NCBI RefSeq assembly: GCF_914767665.1 | Contig: NC_059504.1 | Span: 15,254,501-15,318,500 of the forward strand | Direction: 5' to 3' | Length of the DNA stretch: 64,000 bases | DNA from: Harmonia axyridis | Lineage: Eukaryota; Arthropoda; Insecta; Coleoptera; Coccinellidae | Shown here: positions 1-12,200 of the stretch, one piece after another | How the letters are laid out: each line of letters starts with the position of its first letter | Position numbering within the stretch: the stretch's first letter is position 1 | Made by a program: the position numbers and the translations under genes | The notes under the pieces: model-generated | Told to the model about the DNA's origin: nothing | The model's database searches: none | The model's input: the letters and a program-made list of their open reading frames with translations, nothing else

Positions 1-1500
1 CATTATTCTACAACAAATATCAGTTCGATCAGAAGGATATTTTTCCAATTATTGAGAAATTAACACTTCTTAACTCTGGACTCATCAAACAGATTCTGCC
101 TAACACTCATCATAACTGAAATATTAGGACCCTGAAGCTACCCTGAAAATTTAAAGTATCTATCACATTCAATTCGAGAGTTATCGTCTACACAGCGCCC
201 GGACGAACAGAATCGAAGTAGACCTCGAATCATCATCACCATTTGGTCAGAATGATAGCCTGTTGTTCCAGTGGTTCTTATATTTTAGAATCCATTTAGA
301 ATAATTTCATCATTAAGTATTTCGGAATCACAAATTACCTGTATCGTTTTCTTCTTGCTTGGAGCTATTTACCAAACTGATACTAATTTAGATAGCCTCG
401 AATGGCCTTTTTTTTGTTGTTGTCGAAGTTCCGTTGTCCAAGCGATATATTCATAACCCACATATCGAAAACGTTACCAATTTTACCGTTTATCGATTCA
501 TTATCAAAAATCACTAAATATATTAGGCTAGTACATAAATCTTATCATAATCGGTCCATCTGACAGAGGACATGCTGTTAAACCGTTATCTTGACGTATT
601 CTCAAAGAGAAGAATTAGTTGATCAGTTCTTAAAACTTGTTCGCTAGGAATAGCGGTAAATTGTTTAATCTAAGTAGGATATTGTTGTTCGGCAGTATAT
701 TTCTAAAAATTGAATATGTTTCTTTGTCAATTCAATAGGTGTATTAATTATAGCGGTTTATTATCTAAAATATTATGGGTCATCGTGAATTATAATAATC
801 TAGTTCACAAGTTCAGAAACGTGATATTTAATTTGGGAAACTTGAAAGTATGGGTGATAGTTCATTGAATTTTAAATGACGTAAATAAAAATGTTTCGTT
901 TGGCAATTATTAAATTGTAGATATAAAAAAATTAAGATGAAAATAGTAGGTATTTAGTTATTCGCGAATACCTCAGAAATTACAAAAAAGCAAAATCTCG
1001 TAATGATTTTGAAAAATATTAATAATCTTAATTCATTTGAATTTATTTAATGCTAAAATTAGGCTTCTGCGTCGCTATTTTGGAATTGTGCCCTCTGAAG
1101 CTAGTACGTTACATGAATAAAATGTTTTTTTTAATATTAAACTCCTCCTCTCAATCCGTTCTCATACGTAAGAATATGATTACGTCATCAAGTTCAGTTA
1201 AATTTTAAATTTCCATATTCTTTATGAAACATTAATTACAAAATTCGCAATAAATTACAGCGTAGGTATTCTCATTTCTCAAAGGAATAAGGTACCTACA
1301 AAGGAAATTTAGATTCAATTATCGTTCAATTGGATTTATTTCCTGATTGAAAACCATGGAAAGTTTTCGAATATTTGATCTGAAAAAGTTTATTTTCGTG
1401 AATTGGAGCTTTCCTTATATTTGAACACAACAAGATCAAACGCGATTATTTTGTTTATTTTTATTTATAAATATGTATATCAAGTTACAAAAAAGAAAAT
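1..1500. other. Intergenic AT-rich DNA, no gene seen
   Basis: No supported exon was found. A stretch near 120-220 resembles 42470-42560: both have a 'CCTGAAAAT' core and a 'CGGACGAACAGAAT'/'CGGACGGACAGAAT' core. It is probably an old dispersed repeat. Earlier exons of the Gln/Asn-rich gene that ends at 4712 could lie here or before the window, but I cannot point to one. Confidence 0.4.
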
Positions 1501-1508
1501 GTACATAG

Positions 1509-2252
1509 GCGTACAACTTTGCTTGGACCTTGGACCTTGGAACCGTGAATATTCGGTTTGGCCATCGACGTGGAAGAACAGTCAGAATATCCCCATGATT
1601 TTCTGCGCTTGGGATTATCGTATTGAAGCCATTTTTCGTCTCCAGTCACAATGCGATGCAGTGATGCAGATATCTATTCCGTCTTTGCCTTGCAAGCAGC
1701 TGTTCACAAGCAAACAAACGCCGTTCAACTTCTCTCGGCTTCAACTCGTATGACACCCAATTTCCTTGTTCCTGAATCATTCTCATCACTTTCAAGCGTT
1801 TTGAAATGGCTTGTTGCGTCACTCCCAATGCTCCTGCCAATTCTTGTTGCGTTATGCCTCCAATCTTGTCTTCGAAAACCTTCTCTCTTCCACCGTCATA
1901 CTTCTCTTCTCTTCTACAAAATCACTTGAAGCGTTGAAATCACTTTTGGCACGTTCTTTCCCTTATAGCGGTTTCACCATAGGTGAAACATTCGATGAGC
2001 CTCAGTCGCAGATTTCTTTATATTAAAGCAAAAAATTAAATCCTTCCGCAAATGACGAGAATTTGGCTCGTAAGCTGACATGTTTAATCGAGAATAACTT
2101 TATGATGCAGACATAAAACGACTAATATTTCGATGGCGTTATGTTTACAAATACCTTAGCTTATTGTATGAAATCTACGATCCGTTCATTTCGACTACCA
2201 CTTATCGCTACAGCCATCTATTGCAAAACGGCGGAAGCAAAGTTGTACACCT
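1509..2252 (-). mobile_element. mariner element (mauritiana-like), internally deleted
   Basis: The ends are inverted: GTACAACTTTGCT near 1511 and AGCAAAGTTGTAC near 2237, as in the related copies at 50539, 55742 and 60544. The minus strand still encodes the N-terminal helix-turn-helix part of a mariner transposase (VTQQAISKRLKVM, then ELKPREVERRLFACEQLLARQRR). Sequence then jumps almost at once to the terminal repeat, so most of the catalytic half is missing. It is a dead copy. Confidence 0.85.
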
Positions 2253-2699
2253 AATACCAGAAGCGAAAAATGTCTAGGTTAATTTTTTTAACAATTTTAT
2301 TGCCTTCGATCAAGGTTTATCAGTTCATACCAACCCTAAAAAGTTCAGAAAAGAAGAATTCTTGTTCTTATTGGATTATTCATAATTTTTATCTGATAAC
2401 TATACTTTCACTGAAATATGGTGAAATACATCTATGATGAAAAAATATAATCATCCAAATTTTTTGTATCATCTTCGAAGTGAGCTACTTTCAGAGTAGT
2501 ACACTCAAGTCAGCGAATTACAAAATCCTCAAAAAAAATTTTAACCATTTTTTTTTAAATGGAATTCATAATACTCACCAATAAATCCCTTTGAAATCTG
2601 TGGCCGACTGAAACTAGTTGCTTTGAAGTTATACTTTGAGTTTCGAAAAGAGAAAATTCTCAGCCGAAGCCATATCATATATCGGAGAAATACATACGT

Positions 2700-2990
2700 A
2701 CTAATAGAATGTTGTCCAATAGGAATTATAAAATTTAAAATGGTTATAAAGGCAACACTGTGTATTATTTTTTACATTTCTTATGGTGTTTAGGGTCGGT
2801 AGACTATGCCATTTAAACGTGACAAGAAGCATGCTTCAATAGCGTTTAGAAATCGCTTTACTGAAGTCAGGGCTCATTTGTGAATATTAAGAGAAATTTG
2901 AGAAAAATTCATGGATGACATGAATTCTTCTTATTTTTTCTCTAAGTATTCACAAATGAGAACTGATTCTTTTTAAACAATTTAACAATA
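2700..2990. mobile_element. Remnant of TIR DNA transposon (ATGGTTATAATGGCAACAC family)
   Basis: The segment starting 'AAAATGGTTATAAAGGCAAC' matches the terminal repeats at 20420, 55580 and 56700. The phrase 'CTCATTTGTGAATA..AAGAGAAAT' further in is also shared with the copy at 55540-56740. Only one end and some internal sequence are kept here. Confidence 0.6.
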
Positions 2991-3099
2991 TCTAAACCCT
3001 ATACTTATATTAAGTACCATACAATATAAAATCATAATAAATGGTTATCAAAATCGTTTACATTTGAATATAGCTCAAAATTTTCTTGTTTTTTTCCAG

Positions 3100-4712
3100 G
3101 TATTGCACAAACATTCGGTAACATAATAAACCAGAGCAACAACAATGACTCCAAGCCTCAGGAGGGCACAACTTCCAACACCGTCCTAGGGGATACTGGT
3201 GTACAAACTACCACAAAAGCTCCTGGATTCTTTGAGGGTTTATTCACAAACCTCAACATTAACAACAACCAAGGTAACAAACCAGGTCAAGAAAGTGACA
3301 CTGGCGTAACGCCTCCCCAAAATATCTTCCAAGGTGCCATCAACAATATCATCAATACCTTCAGTTCTTCTTCAGAGAAACCACCAAACTCTCAAGGCGA
3401 TACTGGCGAAACATCAACATCCAGACCTGGCAACCAATTCATTCAAAACATCCAAAACATAGGAAACAATTTTGGTCAATTGTTCGGACAGACCACTAAA
3501 CCTCCTGGTGTTTCTGGTGACAATGAGGCTACAAATGGTCCTACAAACTTCTTCCAGAACATTGGCACAGCTATTCAAGGTGTCTTCAATCAAAACCAAG
3601 CATCAGGAAGTCAGTCAGAAGGTACCACATCTGCACCAAATATAATCAACCAAGGTTTGCAACAGATCCAAATCCCTGGCCAAAATGGTGGCATCGAGCA
3701 ATTCCAAAACACTGGACAACAGATCGTCCAAAACTTCCAAAACCCCCAAAACATTGGACAGCAGATAAGTTCGAATATACCTGCAGGTTCTCAAAACAAC
3801 ACCTTCCAAAGTATTGGACAACAAATTACTCAAGGATTCCAAAATCCAGATCAATCACAAAATATCGGTCAACAAATAACTTCTGGTTCTCTTGGTCAGC
3901 AGATAAGTGAGGTGTTTCAAAATCAAAACTTTGCCAGCCAGGCGCAAAATATAGGACAACAAATAACTGGAAACGCACCTTCTGACTCTCAAGGTGGTAC
4001 TGGACAAGCAGTTGGACAACAAATCAGCCAAGCTTTCCAAAACCCCCAAAACTTTGCCAGCCAAGCACAAAATATAGGACAACAAATAACTGGAAACGCA
4101 CCTTCTGACTCTCAAGGCAGTACTGGACAAGCAGTTGGACAACAAATTAGCCAAGCTTTCCAAAACCCCCAAAACTTTGCCAGTCAAGCACAAAACATTG
4201 GACAGCAACTCAGTGAGAATCTGCCATCCGTTCCACAGAACAATGCTGGACAAGGTTCCCAGAGCAGTGTGTCCAATCTGAATGTCAACCAAATACCAGT
4301 TGTAGGACAACAGTTTGGTCAAAACTCCCAAAACCCTATCCAGGCGATCGGCGAGCAATTTCAGGCAGGCAACCCAACAAATATCATCAACCAGATACAA
4401 AGTTCAACCAACCAGATTCAAAACCCAAGTATCAATCCCGTTAACTTGATTGATAATCAAAATCAACAAGTGAATGTCAACCAATTGACTCAAATCATTC
4501 CATCCAGCTCTGAGAACAACTCGAATGGAATACAATCAGCCATTACAAACCAGTTCAATAACGGATTAGCACAACTGAATGGATCAAATAATAATGCACA
4601 GCAGGCAAATGCTGATAAACCAGTAAAAGAAGAACAAGTTGAAAAGAAAGCATTAGTTGATGAGAACAAAAACAAAGGAGAAGGAGAGATAATGGAAGCT
4701 TTTGAGAGATAA
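3100..4712 (+). CDS. Gln/Asn-rich repeat protein, terminal exon (partial)
   Basis: This is an open frame from a strong acceptor (poly-T then CAG at 3099) to a TAA at 4710-4712, about 537 codons. The in-frame ATG at 3480 is internal, so the true start lies in upstream exons that I did not find. The sequence is dominated by Q, N, S and G, with recurrent 'NIGQQI' and 'FQNPQN' phrases. A 41-residue unit (123 bp) is repeated almost exactly from about 3928 to 4296. Earlier parts carry spaced 'GDTG..TTTKAPG' and 'FGQTTKPPG' phrases. The C-terminus is charged (KPVKEEQVEKKALVDENK). AATAAA follows at about 4919. Such composition suggests a secreted structural or low-complexity protein, but no signal peptide is visible and I recognise no family. 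Confidence 0.75.
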
Positions 4713-4721
4713 GCAGAACGT

Positions 4722-4750
4722 TATTTTATTTATTTATTTATTTATTTTTC
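4722..4750. repeat. (TTTA)n microsatellite
   Basis: About six TTTA/ATTT units follow the stop of the Gln/Asn-rich gene, inside its likely 3'UTR. Confidence 0.85.
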
Positions 4751-5037
4751 ATGGAATTCGGTGTTTAAATTCTCATAGAAAGATTTGCTCTGCTTCAACT
4801 TTGATAAAGTTGAAGGCAATACTGCCAGAAATTTAAGCAGCGAGAAAAGTATTGATAGGTTAGGTAAATGTTTTAGGTAATTTCATTATGACACCAGGAT
4901 TTGCTGGATGTGTGTATTTAATAAAGATGAATTTCCGAAAATAATGTTTCATTTCCATTTTCATTCCTTCAGTGGAGAAAATTGGGTCTAATAACACATC
5001 ACTAAATAAGTCTCAGGCCTCACTAGGAAAACCAAAT

Positions 5038-5340
5038 TTTTCCTTAAAAATTTAACATCATTCGTCAACAAATTCTCCTTCAACAGTGATACATTTACGC
5101 TCCTCGAACATTTCAATACCATTTATGCATAATTCGTCTTTGATGTCGAAATAGGCTTCAATCTCATCTGCAATCAATTCTTCATTAGAGCCAAATTTCT
5201 TTCCCTGCAACTTTTGTTGTCTGGTCTGCATGAAAAACGGTGATCACTGGAGGTCAGATCTGGAAAATAAACGCAATTCGTTCAATTTGTCTATCGTTTT
5301 CAGCGATTTGTGACATTTCTTTTGCATTTGAGGATTTCTT
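5038..5340 (-). mobile_element. Degenerate mariner transposase 3' fragment (irritans-like)
   Basis: The minus strand reads, with breaks, the C-terminal end of a mariner transposase: GKKFGSNEE, then EAYFD, then a final ERKCITVEGEFVDE-like end. It resembles the ends of the copies at 17465 and 29809 but is much more diverged, so it is probably a third lineage. Confidence 0.65.
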
Positions 5341-5352
5341 ACTTAATTTCAG

Positions 5353-5600
5353 CTTTGGCGAGTCTTTCTCGAGGCAAATGTCGTAGGTGCGCCCTCTCTT
5401 TAGGGGCACTACGGTGTTTATCCTGAGATCGCTGGTAAACTCTTCATTCGGTATATCCAGCGATCTCTGCCCACCCTCTCACACCATCGTGGAGAGGTGA
5501 CTCTGCTGCAACGCGGAGACCCTCATAAATCCGCCGGGGTCGCACTAGATTGTGGCGCGACACCCATAACGCCACCTCTTGGGCAGACAGAGTCACTACA
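5353..5600. repeat. Dispersed ~250-bp SINE-like repeat, copy 1
   Basis: The sequence from 'CTTTGGCGAGTCTTTCTCGAG' to 'TGGCGCGACACCCATAACGCC' recurs at 44340 and 56735. It is GC-rich against AT-rich flanks. On the minus strand 'GGTGGCGTTATGGG' loosely resembles a pol III A box, but no good B box is seen, so the SINE label is tentative. Confidence 0.6.
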
Positions 5601-6217
5601 CTGCACTCAATCGATACAATAATGTTATGCAATATTCATTGTTGATGTTGATGGTTTTACCTTTGTCCAGACAGTAAAATGAACAATATACCATGCACAT
5701 CTGAAAAAACGAATGAATTTATGAAATGTATAGTACTAAAGATAACGCAACATATGAGTTTTAGTAAAAATAACAGCAGCAATCGCTGGATTCGTTCTAA
5801 AATCTGAATAAAAATTGTTCCACTACCCATCAGCTTCCTCAGATTTTACGTTTTGAACAACTCATTCCAAAACATAAACTGTTGAGTTTCAGGAAGAATT
5901 TGAAAATGTTTTCATCCAACGATTCGAAAAGATCAATAACAGATCGAATTGCTCTAATTACTTCATACAGATACAAAATTCACAACTAATATTGATCTCT
6001 TCACCGCACTCAAAATCTAAATTGACAATTGGCCAAGAAATCAGGTGTATGCAGATTAAAATAAACAATCTAATAATGTCAGTGTGCTGATACTAAACTG
6101 ATTGGCAATAAATAATTCGAATATCAAGAGATCGAATTCAATTAGCTTTCACTCAATGGGACAGTCATCTCAAACGTGCCTCATGTGTAGGAGTAGATTT
6201 GCAAGATTTCGGCGAAA

Positions 6218-9200
6218 ATGACCATGGAAATATACCTGAAAAGACCTCATTCTGGAGTTCCTTGGGGATTTCGCCTCATCGGCGGTTCGGATTCCCATCT
6301 ACCTATCGTAGTTTCCAAGGTGAGAAAAATATAGTTGAGGAGAAATGTCAAGGTCACCATAACTGGCACAATTCCTCTGGATGTGCCTTAGCGATTATTT
6401 ATGTTGGTAATTTTTGGCCAACTATTCCAGATTGTTGAGGGAAGTGTTGCCGAGCAGTCAGGGTTAGAAGAAGACGTCCTTCTTGAGAGGATCAATAATG
6501 TACCTACTTCTGGATTAACGCATGCTGAGGTCAACCAGATCATATTGGCTACAGAAGATGAGCTATTTCTCACAGTGAGAAAGTGAGTATTTCCAACCAA
6601 TGTTTTTAATTAAATTTTCGCCTTTGAGTTTTGCCAGAATATAACCTTTGAATATAATAGAGGGTGATTCACAGCGGTAGCCTATAAGACGTTTATAGAA
6701 AACTAATCATAATTTTGTTCTGAAAATTTGCATGATCTTTCTCCCTAAAATATCTCTACAACTTCCGGTCATACCGGAAACAGACTACTACTTCCTTATT
6801 TCAAACGGTACACCCAGCATATTATTGCAATATTAGATAACTTATTTGATGGCGATTTCAGGAATATGCCATATCTTAGATAGAAACTCAATGGTTCATG
6901 AGTTAATGGGATTCTTATGAAAAAAATGGTGACGAGGACTGCCTTTTTTTTAATATTTCTGCAGAAAAAGCTTTTATCAAAAAAACCTTTTTCATTTTCG
7001 ATTCTACAAATACGTATTGTTATAAGAGTTTTTACGGTTTGGACCAAAAATGTACAGGGTGTTTATGAAAAGATCATTGAACTTGGACAACTAAAATTCA
7101 TCAAAACCCAAGAATTTCAAATTAGAACCTATACACCCTGTACATTTTTGAACCAAACCGCAAGCAGTCTTATAAGACTTCATATTGAAAATGGAAAACG
7201 TTTTTTCGAAAAAGCTTTTTTGCAGAAATATTGAAAAAAATGCGAGTATTCGTCACCACCATTTTTTTCATAAGAATCCCATTAACTCATGAACTATTGA
7301 GTTTTCACCCAAGGTATGGCATAGGTACTGATGATATTATCATCAAAAAAACTATCTAATGATGCAATAATATACTGGGTGTACCATTTGAAATAAGGAA
7401 GTAATATCTGTTTCCGGTATAACCGGAAATTGTAGAGATCTGAAAATATTTTAGGAAGAAAGATCATTTTGTCCCAAATCCCAACATGCAACTTTTCATT
7501 CCATGAACGCCATCGCGATGAATCACCCTGTATATTTATATTATCATTCGTGTAGTTTTGCACTGGTTGAATCAATTTGTATACTCTTGATTCGGATTTA
7601 TTATTATTATTATTTTGTTGTTATCTGATGTGGAATTTTAAGATTTGAACGGATTTTCTTTTTCAGGGTGAATCTAGAAAATTTAATTTTAGCATCTTTG
7701 AACGTAAGTACAAACACTTTTTATTATATTTTACGGATCGTTATAATGAAAATAAGAATTTTACGAAAATAATTCAGATTATGCTTGAATTGTTAACTTT
7801 TGCAGTGAATCCAACTAACAAAACAATCAAATCGCCAAATACTTCTAATTCTAATCATAGTAGGGCATAATTGTTGCTAGTGAAAATAGAGAGAAATTTA
7901 TTTTCTCGTATTAAATTTTCTATCTGCAAAACGAAAAGGAAATCCAGTTAAGTTCATAATAATTTTTAACTACTCTTGGAAAAGGTGAAATCAGCTAGAC
8001 CGATTTACAAACAAATGTGATGTTGTTTCATTCGTTGTTTCAGGAAGAAGACAGCAATTCGGAAATAACAAATATTTTACGTCAGGCAGTAAATACAACT
8101 ACAGTTATTGAGGAAGAAACAGGTATGATATTTGAAGAGGAATTTGAACCTCATTCACAGTTTTTGATTTTACATGCAACTTCATCATATTCAAGTCGTA
8201 ATTTTTCTAAATTCGTTGGTATCTTTTGATTTTTTCCTATATGATTCGAAAGATCATATATTGTATTGATTTTTTTTCTTTTAGAGCTCGAGGAACTAGG
8301 GCTGAAAAAGTAACTATGATGTTATATATTTCAAGTTTTTTTTCATAATTTGTGCAATTTTCAGAGAATTCGGTGTGACTATGATAATAGATAACAATAA
8401 GAATAAAAGTGAAAATCAAATTTCAAAAGACAAAAACATCTACACTCCTCACATTAGCAAGTATCAATTGCCACAAGCACAAGATTCAAATAAAAAGTGG
8501 ACAACATTTTTACAGAAGCCTAAGAACCCCAAACCAACGTCCAAAAATCAGGCCCCACCTATACCAAAGGTAAAGAGAAATTGTTTATCTATACCTAGCT
8601 AAAATAAATCAGGTATCTACAATACTTTTATTATAATAAAATATGAATTTACAGTCCGAGCAATACAAAGTCATCATTACAAAACAGCCTAAAAGAGAAA
8701 AACAGGAAATCAAACCTCAAGTATGCCCATATTGATAAATTATATTGATAAGTATTGCTAGTAATCTTTTGTAGGAAATACCCAGCCAAGAAGAAATAGT
8801 AGAGGAAAAAGAAGACGCAAATACCCAGACAACAGAAGAAATTCCAATGGAGTTAGAAGTAAGTGTTAAAACACATATAACAGAAGAAACTGAAGTAACC
8901 ATCGAAGATGCAGATGAAGAACTACAAAATGAGATGGAAAACGTTCAATATGAATACGTACAAGGTACATACATTTCAAACTGAATTAACACCTGTAAAA
9001 TAAGTTTCTTATCCGTTATTCAAAACTGGAGAGAAATAACAAGAATCCATCATTAAAATAATAAAATCAATCGATTATTTCATAAATTGACTACATAAAA
9101 CTTCTAATACAGGAACGTACGAAAACATTGAAGCATCACAAGAAGATTATATTCAATACGACTCAACAGAAAATGAAAAAATCACAACAGAGGTGATGAT

Positions 9201-12200
9201 TGAAAATTGTAAGTACCCAACTCTATACTTTTATAAAATCAAACGTGTTCACTTGAAACTCTAGAATCTGCTCATAAACTTGTAACAAATACAGTTTGAA
9301 TGTTTCCAATTCTTCAGCCCAACAAGAACAGACTCTATCTTTGGAAGAGCAATTAGCAGCAGTACAAAGGCAACTCCAAGAGCTAGCCCAACTACCATCA
9401 TCCATTCAAGAAACCCTAAGTGTGGTCACGCAACAATTAGCAAATATAGTAGGAGACAAAAAACCAAATACAGAAACTGATGAAGATCCTGAAACAAGAA
9501 ATGAAGAGATGAACGAAAATACTGAAACCGTTGAAGCTGGAGAAGCTGAGGAAGTTGAAGAGCATCAAATGAATGAAGGTAAATTTATTCTTGAACAAAT
9601 AATTAGATTTTATTTAATTGTATATTAAACGTGTTAATCGAATGGGATTTTAGATCATTTGAGCAAAAACAGTTGCAATGTGCAAACCATACGATTTACT
9701 TTCTACTTTTTATTAATATTTTGTAAACTTTTCAATATTTATAAGGTGCCTGCTATTTCGTTTGTTTGTCATCTTGGGTAGGGTTATGCGGTACTGATGA
9801 TCCCTAATAAGGGTGAAACCGGTATATCGCTATCCTCCCTTGATGACATGCATTCTCCTTGGGTTACTTTCGATTATGATTCCTACGTGATGGCATGGAG
9901 ACCTTCTGCCTGACAATGGTTGTGTTGATGGTAGTTTCCTATTGCTGATACATTAACCAGATAAATAATTTAATATCATATGATGATATTACTCGTTTGG
10001 AAATTGTACTAAATATTGAACTCATTTTTATTTTCATCAATTATATCCAAATATCAGCCGTTTTATTTTGTTATTTATTTATATTTTTAAGGAAACAACC
10101 CTGAGTTAGTAATAGATGAAGCAAGTGATAGAGCTGAGATGGAAGGTGGACAATCTGATGTACTATCTGACATCTACGAAGAACAAGAGGTTTCCGAAAC
10201 AACGGAAGAAGCAAATTACGAAGAAATTCTTGCAGCACAACTAGAAGCTCAACGCATTGAAGAGGAAAGGCAGGCAAAGCATCAGCTGGTAAGACATTTT
10301 CCTATCAAAGTTATTCTCAACTGAATAATTCGATATTTCAGTAATTTTCATGAGAGAAATATAAAGAGTGTTTCCTGAGCACACTGTTCTTATCAATGCA
10401 GTTTGACTATTTTTGTCAACAGTACAGGATGGCTCAGTTATTTATTTTCTCCAAAAATGCATTTATTCACACAAAAATTTTGTTAATCGCAAGTCATTTG
10501 TGATAATAGACTTTAAATTAAAAAAAAAGACTGAAATGATGTCGATAGCTATTCGGCTCCCGTTCATATTCATACTTCTATTGAGATCTTAAAGACCTCA
10601 TGTGGTTTATTATTTTCTTTATTGTAGTAGAATATCCAGCAACTAAGCCAGTAGATCTATTTAGCCGATAGATATGCCTAGTCCGTAGATCCACATTGCC
10701 CATAGTTCCATATTGCCCATAGATACACATTGCCCATAGATCCATATAACCCATAGATCCTCATATGATAATATTTCTAAATTTTCTATGCTCTATTTTC
10801 TATAGTTTTGATTAGCTCGAAACTTCGGACGTAGATTTGAATTTTTTCTCTTTATATATAGGCGAAATTCAAACTCAATCGATTCTGTTTTCATAGAAAT
10901 ATCAGATTTTTGTTTTTCGATATTCTTCCCGATTTTTTTATGGTTCAGGTTACAAGAACATGAAAGTTTGTACGAGACTTGAAATTGCCATTTTACATCC
11001 AAATCGAAATTTTTATCTCGATCGAATATACATATTGTCTTTTGTTACATTACTGAAAAGGCATTCCCTTCCTCCGCAAATCACCCACCCCTATATTCCT
11101 TATTCCAACATTGTCAGGTTTCCGTGGGTCACCATATATTATTGAAAAGAATATGAAACAAATATGTATGAAATTATTCCTACAATCCTTCTTGCCACAA
11201 CTTGTCAGTCAAAAACAACACCCTTGAATCATACCTTGTGAGCTCCTCCTTCTGTTCACCATATTGAAAAAATATAAAACAAATATGTATATCTTTATTC
11301 CTACTTGCCACAACTTGTCACTCAAAAACAACACCCTTGACTCATACCTTGTCAGCTCCTCCTTCTGTTGGTATCACTTATAAGTTTCAGAGTAGAGATT
11401 TAATGATATTTCTATGTTCTCTACGATAAAACTGTGTTCAGGAAATCCAGGAAGAAGAAGAGAACAGGAAAAGGAGAAGCACGATACGACCTATAATCTT
11501 ACCAGGAGGCAGGAAGTGGGTGGACCCAGACGATGTGGTGGTGAAGGTGAAGAATCCAAAGATGACAGACGAGAAAATTTGCAACACACTCGAGTCGTTT
11601 TCCGAAGTGATCGTTGGAAAAACGAAAGGGTAGGCATCGTATCATTTCACTCGGTTGATGACACGATCTTCTTTACAGGTGGACGAATGGAATCGCAAAT
11701 GGCCTTGGTGCGACACCTCCAAAAAAGTATACAAGTAGGTTCTCGAAAAGAATTTTCCCTATTTTTACTTGGTTATTGCAATTATTGGTTTTTTGATTCG
11801 AACTGAAGGCGATTCGTGAGATTATATCGATAACGACACGAAATTTCGAATATACAGAATTCGACAATGCTAAAAATCCTTTTCCACAAACGTCAAAATT
11901 TATGATTATTAATGGAACCTTAGAACATAAAATACCTTCTATATTCTATACTCTTCTATACTCTATGAATGTAACAGATACATTAAGAGGGAACACCACC
12001 ACGTGACATTCTCATGATCTGTCAATATTTACCCAGAGGAGGAGGGGCGTAAAGAATGTGCGTTGTTGCCAGAACGTTAGGAAGTTAGGAATATTACAAT
12101 TATTATTCCAACTTTCGTCGGAAAGAAGTACCTTACGAATATTTTTATCAGTTTTCACAAAATTAAAGTTTTGCCTTTCCTGTATAGGTTTTTTTTATTT

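Noticed and set aside
3615..4400. Leu-rich minus-strand frames opposite the Gln/Asn-rich exon
   Set aside because: Antisense of repeated CAA/AAC codons gives Leu/Val-rich text; they are shadows of the repeat.
5444..5632. 62-aa minus-strand frame
   Set aside because: Lies entirely in the dispersed SINE-like repeat and is not kept open in the other two copies.
9740..9960. GC-richer block with 'GGGTGAAACCGGTAT' in an intron of the PDZ/ZM gene
   Set aside because: Looks like an insect dispersed repeat but no second copy is visible in this window, so it is not supported.
11679..11734. Possible PDZ/ZM exon reading VDEWNRKWPWCDTSKK between acceptor TTTACAG and donor GTAGGT
   Set aside because: Its 56-nt length and phase do not fit the neighbouring exons; including it would shift the frame and truncate the C-terminus. 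Joining 11629 directly to 12909 restores the family-like GKTKGINF text.
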